From Lysobacter sp. BMK333-48F3 (GTDB lineage: Bacteria > Pseudomonadota > Gammaproteobacteria > Xanthomonadales > Xanthomonadaceae), in contig NZ_JAIHOO010000001.1 in the NCBI RefSeq assembly GCF_019733395.1, forward strand, positions 1,426,001 through 1,490,000: a DNA stretch of 64,000 bases, read 5' to 3'. The notes beneath the pieces were generated by a model. It worked only from the letters and a program-made list of their open reading frames with translations. It did not search any database and had not been told where the DNA came from. The translations under genes were made by a program, and so were the position numbers. This document shows positions 59,703-64,000 of this stretch, one piece after another (position 1 is the stretch's first letter; every line of letters begins with the position of its first letter).

Positions 59703-60236
59703 ATGGCCAGACTGCCGCTCAAGGAGACTTCGGCGATGAGCGACGCCGAAGCCACGCAATACGCGCGCCTTCCCGCCAACCTGACCCGCGCCCTGCTCGC
59801 CACCGGCGGCTGCGCCGAGGCCTTCCTCGACCTGGGCTTCGCCCTGCGCCGCACCAGCCTGTCGGTGCGGCACTACGAACTGGCGATCCTGCGCGTGGCC
59901 AAGCTCAGCGGTTGCGCCTATCAGCGCATGCAGCATCTGCAGCCGGCCTTGAACGCCGGCTGGAGCGAGGCCGACATCGAGGCGATCGAGAGCGGCCACT
60001 GGCAGCGCCTGGCCGCACCGGATGCGATCGTGCTGCGTCTGGTCGACGAATGCGTGGCTCATCCGCGCATCGCCGACCCGAGCTTCAAGCGCGCCCTGGC
60101 CCTGCTTGGCGAACGCGGCGTCGCCGAACTGATCCTGCTGACCGGCTTCTACATGATGACCGCGCGGTTTCTGGAAGGGCTGGACGTGGACCTGGACGCG
60201 CAGCCGTCGCCGCGGTTGTTGTCGTACGAGAACTGA
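59703..60236 (+). CDS. carboxymuconolactone decarboxylase/AhpD-like protein
   Basis: The protein has 177 residues and starts at the ATG at 59703, with AGGGGGGAAC upstream. All-helical AhpD-like features are present: LSVRHYELAILRVAKLSGCA, YQRMQHLQPALNAGWSEADI, VAELILLTGFYMMTARFL. The usual CxxC of peroxidase-active AhpD is reduced to one cysteine (GCAYQRMQH, with His seven residues on), as in many CMD-family members lacking that activity. The exact reaction is unknown. Confidence 0.83.
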   Translation: MARLPLKETSAMSDAEATQYARLPANLTRALLATGGCAEAFLDLGFALRRTSLSVRHYELAILRVAKLSGCAYQRMQHLQPALNAGWSEADIEAIESGHWQRLAAPDAIVLRLVDECVAHPRIADPSFKRALALLGERGVAELILLTGFYMMTARFLEGLDVDLDAQPSPRLLSYEN

Positions 60237-60261
60237 CCGCGCGCGGCCCCGTCGCCGGGCC

Positions 60262-60771
60262 TCACTTCACCCGCCGGAACCGGCGCAGGAAGTGCACGCC
60301 TTCGCTGTCGCCCTCGATGGTCAGCACGTCGCCGTCGAGCTTGAACGGGCGCGGCTGGTCGGTGCCGGTATAGCTCGGCATCAGGCTGCCCACGACCTGG
60401 TGCACCACCGTGCTGCGCTCGGCGTCGACCCGGTAGCGGCCGAAGTAGGCGACATAGCCGTCGTAGGCGGCGCGCACCTCCGCGTCGGTGCCCTTGGCGT
60501 CGTCGCCGGATGCGAACCGCGGCGTCGCCGGCGTGCGCATCACCTGCACGTGCAGACGGCCGGTCGGGTCGTAGACGATATAGCCCTCGGGGCGTTCGCC
60601 GTACGGATGGGTCACCTTGCCCGAGGCATCGGTGTCGGCGATGGTTTCGACCTTCCAGGTGCCGACCAGGGCGTCGGCGTCGACGCCGGCCGCGACGGCG
60701 GCGAATGGCAACGGGCACAGCGCCAGCGCCGACCACAGCGCGACCGGGCCACGCAGGCGTGCAAGTTTCAT
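60262..60771 (-). CDS. exported lipocalin-like protein
   Basis: The protein has 169 residues. The ATG at 60769-60771 gives a clean signal peptide (MKLARLRGPVALWSALALCP then LPFAAVAAG). The mature part carries the lipocalin-like signature LVGTWKVETI near its start, then YIVYDPTGRLHVQVM, AAYDGYVAYFGRYRV and a closing FKLDGDVLTIEGD. This family forms small beta-barrels that bind hydrophobic ligands, but the ligand is unknown. It converges on the AhpD-like gene with a 25-bp gap. Confidence 0.82.
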   Translation of the reverse strand: MKLARLRGPVALWSALALCPLPFAAVAAGVDADALVGTWKVETIADTDASGKVTHPYGERPEGYIVYDPTGRLHVQVMRTPATPRFASGDDAKGTDAEVRAAYDGYVAYFGRYRVDAERSTVVHQVVGSLMPSYTGTDQPRPFKLDGDVLTIEGDSEGVHFLRRFRRVK

Positions 60772-60985
60772 CGATAGCTCCAGAGTTCGTCGGGGGACGG
60801 CGCAGGCCCGGCATGCATCGCTACGCGCGCCAGGCGCGACGCCAGGATGCGACGACGCTGCGGACCCGCCATGCCGAGGCTGCCACACCGTCGTCGCGCC
60901 GGCTTATGCCATCGGTCGTGCGCTCGCACGCGCCGCTGCCGACATCCGTCACTGGCGCGATCGCTTCGACCCGTTCCGAGGTCGG

Positions 60986-61198
60986 CTAGCGCTTGGTCGC
61001 CTTGGCCTTCGGCGGCCGCGAACGGCGGCCCAGTTCGGTCAGGCGCGGCGGCGAACCTTCGCCGTTGAGTTCGTCCAGGACCGCCGCCGGATAGTCGTCG
61101 AACAGGCTGCCCCACCAGCGCTTGAGCGCGGTGTCCCAGACCCGCCAGCCTTCGCCCGCGACCGGTTTGCCGACATAGCGTCGTTTGCGCGCTCCCAT
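60986..61198 (-). CDS. 70-aa basic protein of unknown function
   Basis: The start is the ATG at 61196-61198 (MGARKRRYVGKPVAGEGWRV). A Trp-rich middle (WDTALKRWWGSLFDDYP) is flanked by basic ends (RRSRPPKAKATKR), suggesting nucleic-acid contact. No family was recognised. The frame could also start upstream, but the added residues look non-coding. Confidence 0.5.
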   Translation of the reverse strand: MGARKRRYVGKPVAGEGWRVWDTALKRWWGSLFDDYPAAVLDELNGEGSPPRLTELGRRSRPPKAKATKR

Positions 61199-61335
61199 AT
61201 CGTTCCTTCGCCTAAGGGCCGCATAGTCTGCCGATGAGCACGGCGGACTGCACAATCGCAATCGCCTTCTCCCGCCCTACACGCGCGACGCGGGATGGTG
61301 TGTCCGCACGCAACGACCTCCCCGCACCGCACGCC

Positions 61336-61899
61336 ATGGCCCAGGTTTTCCGCGCCGACGACGACATCCGCGCCCTATGGGCGGCGCTGACCGGCGACGG
61401 CCTGGTCGGGCTGATGGGGCCCAGGCCGCAGGTCCAGGCGCGCCTGGCGCTGATCCGGGCGATCGTGCAGGCCGAGGATCTGGCCGACCGTTACCGGGTT
61501 TGCGCCTACCCCTGTTCGCCCCAGGCGACGATGGGCGTGGTCTACGATCCCGGCGCTGCCGGCGCGACGAAGCGCGCCTGGCGCTGGATCGCCGGCTGGC
61601 GGAGCCGGCCGGGTCCGGCCGCGAGGAGCCGCCGGATCAGACGCGGCGACGGCCGCGGCCGTCGTCGCCGAACCAGCACAGGGCGTCGAGTTCGCCCGGC
61701 GAGAGATAGCGGACCAGGATTTCGTCGTCGTCGGGCGGATGGATCAGACGCACCGCGGTGCTCGCGCCGGACCCTTGATGATGGGCTTTGGCTGCGGCGC
61801 AGGCGGCCGCGATGGCATCGGCACGCAGCGGGTAACGGCTCCCCGACGGTTCGTCGGCGTCCGTCCTCACGGTCCATCGTCCCAACGAATCCTCGATGA
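61336..61899 (+). CDS. unknown protein with a suspicious Arg-rich 3' extension
   Basis: From the ATG at 61336 the first 100 residues look genuine (MAQVFRADDDIRALWAALTG, LMGPRPQVQARLALIRAIVQ, DLADRYRVCAYPCSP, GATKRAWRWIAGW). After about 61640 the frame turns into runs of Arg and overlaps the convergent gene at 61637-61915 completely. The original stop was probably lost by a frameshift or deletion near 61600-61640, or the real product is shorter. The function is unknown. Confidence 0.45.
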   Translation: MAQVFRADDDIRALWAALTGDGLVGLMGPRPQVQARLALIRAIVQAEDLADRYRVCAYPCSPQATMGVVYDPGAAGATKRAWRWIAGWRSRPGPAARSRRIRRGDGRGRRRRTSTGRRVRPARDSGPGFRRRRADGSDAPRCSRRTLDDGLWLRRRRPRWHRHAAGNGSPTVRRRPSSRSIVPTNPR

Positions 61900-61915
61900 C
61901 ATCGAAGTAGCGCAT
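61637..61915 (-). CDS. 92-aa protein, DUF2188-like
   Basis: The start is the ATG at 61913-61915 (MRYFDVIEDSLGRWTVRTDA). The pattern of a short strand pair followed by ADAIAAACAAAKAHHQG is like DUF2188 proteins, where a two-strand front precedes an Ala-rich helix. That assignment is tentative. It is antisense to the Arg-rich extension of the previous gene, and of the two overlapping frames this one is the more credible. Confidence 0.6.
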   Translation of the reverse strand: MRYFDVIEDSLGRWTVRTDADEPSGSRYPLRADAIAAACAAAKAHHQGSGASTAVRLIHPPDDDEILVRYLSPGELDALCWFGDDGRGRRRV

Positions 61916-62269
61916 CGCCTTGCGACGTTTCCTTACGTCGCGCTCCCTGTCTGACCGGCCCACCGCCCGCACAGAAGATATCCCAATCCGCCGCTACAGC
62001 ACATCGCGCCGACCCGCCGATTCGACTCGCCGATTCGGCCTACCGATTCGGCCCGCCCCGCGCGGCATGGCGGCTGCGACTCCAGCCCGCCGCGTCGCAG
62101 CCGCAGTTGCGAACCGATGCGCCATGCCGGCGATCGCCGCGGGCGGGCGCGGGCGGCCGCCGAACCCGGATCGATCGCCTGACGGCGCAGGTCACGTCGC
62201 GGCGGCCACCGCCTCGCTAAGCTGGTCGGCGACCGGCGCGCCGTCGCCGCACCGCAACGGAGCAGCGCT
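61916..62269. other. 354-bp intergenic region, no gene seen
   Basis: It is a divergent region between the DUF2188-like gene and the zinc-finger-like protein gene. It contains a run of the word CGATTCG/CCGATTCGGC near 62017-62053 in imperfect tandem copies. No credible gene was found. Confidence 0.45.
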
Positions 62270-63178
62270 ATGGACCGGGCCCTGGACACCGTCACCGGCG
62301 AAGAAGTCGATGCCGAGGACCTGTGGGACCTGGAGGCCGTCGATCCAGGCCGCTACGAATGCCACGGCTGCGACATCCCGGTGTTTCCGGCCTCGTACCG
62401 CAAGGACATCAACAAGAAGCGGCCGTACTTCTTCAAGCCCAAGGACATCGAGCACCACCCGGACTGCGGCGCCCAGGACGAGGACGGCTGCCTGCAGCGC
62501 GCGCGTACCGAGCGCGTCCCCGAGGAGCAGCTCAGCCGGGCCGGCCTGATGCCCAATCGGCTGGTGCTGCGCGCAGCGCGCGAAGTCCAGGCGCCGCCCG
62601 GGGCAGCCGGCCAGCCGGTCGCGCGCGGACGCCGGCCGGGCGGCGACGCGGCCGGCGCCGGCGACACGCGGCGCCATGCGACCACCGCCAACAGCCTGCG
62701 TCGGATCGCCAAGGACTACGCGCGCTTCCCTCACAACCGCAACAGCCCCCTGCACATCGACGGCATCGCCGGCCGCAGCTACGAGCGGGCGATCGCGCGG
62801 CTGAAGTTCGACGCCGTGGTCCGTTACGGCCAGGCCCAGGTCTGGCTGAGCCAGATCGCCTGGAGCGCGAAGCACGAAGACGACGCCGAGCGCTACGAGA
62901 TCGTGCTCAGCGTCGGCGATCGCCAGGACGGCCGGGTCACGCGGCCTTACCGCGTCCGCGTGCACTGGGCGGGTTGGAGCGCCCGCGCCCGCAACGCTCT
63001 GCGCACCGAGGTCGAAGTGCTGGTCCAGGAGCACAAGGCGCACCGCGGCAGCGGCAAGGCGGCCTGGGTGTTCTTCATCGGCGAGCAGGACGCACAGGAG
63101 CCGGCCTTGTTCCACGTCCGCGACCGACGCCTGATCTGCACGCTGTACGGCGAAGTGCCGGTCTCGGGCAAGGCTTGA
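62270..63178 (+). CDS. protein of unknown function with an N-terminal zinc-finger-like motif
   Basis: The protein has 302 residues and starts at the ATG at 62270. Residues about 30-66 hold CHGCDIPVFPASY, then KRPYFFKPKDIEHHPDC, with cysteines and histidines placed as in the front treble-clef of CoiA-like and other nuclease-associated proteins that contain a C-x2-C...HF/HH...C pattern. A Gly/Arg/Pro linker (about 105-140) separates a folded C-terminal domain (YERAIARLKFDAVVRYGQAQ, AAWVFFIGEQ). No nuclease residues could be assigned. It is cytoplasmic and may bind DNA. Confidence 0.68.
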   Translation: MDRALDTVTGEEVDAEDLWDLEAVDPGRYECHGCDIPVFPASYRKDINKKRPYFFKPKDIEHHPDCGAQDEDGCLQRARTERVPEEQLSRAGLMPNRLVLRAAREVQAPPGAAGQPVARGRRPGGDAAGAGDTRRHATTANSLRRIAKDYARFPHNRNSPLHIDGIAGRSYERAIARLKFDAVVRYGQAQVWLSQIAWSAKHEDDAERYEIVLSVGDRQDGRVTRPYRVRVHWAGWSARARNALRTEVEVLVQEHKAHRGSGKAAWVFFIGEQDAQEPALFHVRDRRLICTLYGEVPVSGKA

Positions 63179-63275
63179 GCATCGCCGGGTCGCACCCGCA
63201 TTACGGGTTCAGTTAGCACACTTGACGCAAGACGCAGGCAGGCGCCGCGCGGGGGCAGACTGTGACACGGCCCGG

Positions 63276-63551
63276 TCAGCGCTCCCAGGGCGCGTCGCCC
63301 GCGTTCCGCGGTAACGGCCGCGATGGCGCCATCCCGGCCGACGCCGTCGCGGCAGGCTCGCCGGACCGGGCCGGAACCGTCGTTGCGCGCGTGGGCGTCC
63401 GCTCCGCTGCGTGCCAGGCGGTGCAGAACACGAACGCGGCCAGGCCGCATAGCGAGGCCTGGGCCAGTTCGCTCAGGCCGCGCGCCAGCGCGGACGCCAC
63501 CCGCGCCCGATCGTGCGGCCGCCATCGGCTCGGTCGCATCGCCCGCTTCAC
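63276..63551 (-). CDS. 91-aa putative membrane protein, overlapping the 40-aa gene
   Basis: The GTG start at 63549-63551 overlaps the stop of the preceding tiny gene (GTGA). A basic front (MKRAMRPSRWRPHDRARVAS) is followed by one hydrophobic segment (ASLCGLAAFVFCTAWHA) and a Thr/Pro/Ala-rich tail. The tail's low complexity leaves some doubt. The overlap with the upstream small gene is the best argument that it is real. The function is unknown. Confidence 0.45.
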   Translation of the reverse strand: MKRAMRPSRWRPHDRARVASALARGLSELAQASLCGLAAFVFCTAWHAAERTPTRATTVPARSGEPAATASAGMAPSRPLPRNAGDAPWER

Positions 63552-63670
63552 GCCAGTTGCGTCCCGATCACCAGGACCGCGATCAGGACCAGAAAGAAAG
63601 CCACCAACCAGGCGGCGGTCGACGAGGAACCGAGCGCGCGCGCGGTCGACGTTTCGGGAAGATCATCCAT
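63548..63670 (-). CDS. 40-aa single-pass membrane protein
   Basis: The ATG at 63668-63670 reads MDDLPETSTARALGSSSTAA, then a strong hydrophobic segment (WLVAFFLVLIAVLVIG) and stops at 63548-63550. The acidic N-terminus and single membrane helix make it a plausible small inner-membrane protein. It is translationally coupled to the following 91-aa frame by a GTGA overlap. Confidence 0.5.
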   Translation of the reverse strand: MDDLPETSTARALGSSSTAAWLVAFFLVLIAVLVIGTQLA

Positions 63671-63723
63671 TCGCGACTCCAAGACTCCACAGACTTCGTG
63701 ATTGATCTCACAAAATCCGTGCC

Positions 63724-63744
63724 AGCACGCGAATGTGCTTTTTA
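63724..63744 (+). terminator. possible rightward terminator near the window end
   Basis: AGCAC (63724-63728) and GTGCT (63735-63739) form a short stem followed on the plus strand by TTTTATT. No rightward gene ends close by; the nearest ends at 63178. Confidence 0.3.
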
Positions 63745-63749
63745 TTCGG

Positions 63750-64000
63750 TTAAGGCAACCAGTCGCTGAGCTCGGCGTAGATCAGCACCAGGCCGCTGGA
63801 CTTCAGCTCCGGCACCAGCCGGCCCGGCCAGTCGGAGCGATCGGTTTCGAAACTGACCGTCGCCTCCAGTTCGGTCTGGCGTTCGACCCGGAAGTTGCGC
63901 ACCTCCGGCACTCGCGCCATCGCACGGCGCGCGAGGTCGCCGACCACGTCCACCGACGTGGCCCGTCCCGACACCGTAGTGAGCATCAACAAGTGCTTGC
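63750..64000 (-). CDS. small protein of unknown function, paralogue of 57898-58242 (5' cut by window)
   Basis: The frame runs from the right edge, reading KHLLMLTTVSGRATSVDVVG, to a TAA at 63750-63752. It includes DRSDWPGRLVPELKSSGLVL and ends IYAELSDWLP, matching the 114-residue protein at 57898-58242 along its whole visible length, including the KHL-MLT start of the conserved part. By comparison about 35 N-terminal residues lie outside the window. The function is unknown. Confidence 0.75.
   Translation of the reverse strand, partial: KHLLMLTTVSGRATSVDVVGDLARRAMARVPEVRNFRVERQTELEATVSFETDRSDWPGRLVPELKSSGLVLIYAELSDWLP

Noticed and set aside
57814..63226. Shared word GCACACTTGAC at 57814 and 63216
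   Set aside because: Only 11 bases and no extended similarity; could be chance.
1..64000. CRISPR array, prophage or rRNA operon
   Set aside because: No regularly spaced direct repeats, phage structural genes or rRNA sequence were seen.

Overview
The window is uniformly G+C-rich and reads as the chromosome of a Xanthomonadaceae bacterium. A Lysobacter-like organism is most likely. The reasons are two effector-type proteins ending in the Xanthomonadales VirD4-interacting domain (XVIPCD), an arsenal of secreted hydrolases (M9 collagenase-like, S8 protease, M23 peptidase, beta-helix protein), a CRP/Clp-like site, and a tRNA-Arg(CCG) beside a decayed island. Genus is inferred from gene content only.

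Layout. 0.1-2.1 kb: three overlapping genes for single-pass membrane proteins. 2.1-3.2 kb: a non-coding or decayed stretch with short repeats. 3.2-6.4 kb: a short-chain fatty acid transporter, an exported RidA-like protein and the ubiquinone prenyltransferase UbiA, with a 35-bp inverted-repeat element between the first two. 6.7-10.3 kb: tRNA-Arg, then a patchy region of gene fragments, small unknown genes and CTGACCCCGTTT repeats that looks like a decayed integration hotspot. 10.3-15.1 kb: an M23 peptidase coupled to a 5'-truncated gene, then small stand-alone proteins (SRPBCC, cupin, SnoaL-like).

15.2-28.5 kb is a signalling block: a PAS-GGDEF-EAL protein with a degenerate GGDEF site, a GFA protein, a secreted beta-helix protein, a very large propeller-type hybrid kinase ending in an Hpt domain, a REC-EAL protein, a LuxR-type regulator, and an orphan IS5-type DNA-binding domain. 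28.8-44.4 kb encodes surface and secreted proteins: a galactose-oxidase-like enzyme with a ricin lectin domain, a large outer-membrane protein and a DUF11/OmpA giant in one operon, a second LuxR regulator closely related to the first, and a collagenase-like M9 peptidase.

45.0-48.0 kb holds an ADP-ribosyltransferase-type candidate type IV secretion (T4SS) effector and an adjacent large protein of unknown function. 48.1-54.0 kb holds an NTF2-like protein, an ankyrin-catalase pair (katB), an S8 protease and a lipoprotein. 54.6-56.6 kb is a lipoprotein plus XVIPCD-lipase gene pair with overlapping reading frames, typical of an antibacterial T4SS immunity-effector module. 56.8-64.0 kb is a run of small, mostly unknown genes, bracketed by two paralogues of one small family, the second cut by the window end.

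The strongest leads are the two XVIPCD effectors and the unknown protein beside the first, the DUF11/OMP operon with its possible LuxR regulator, and several strong palindromes in front of these units.
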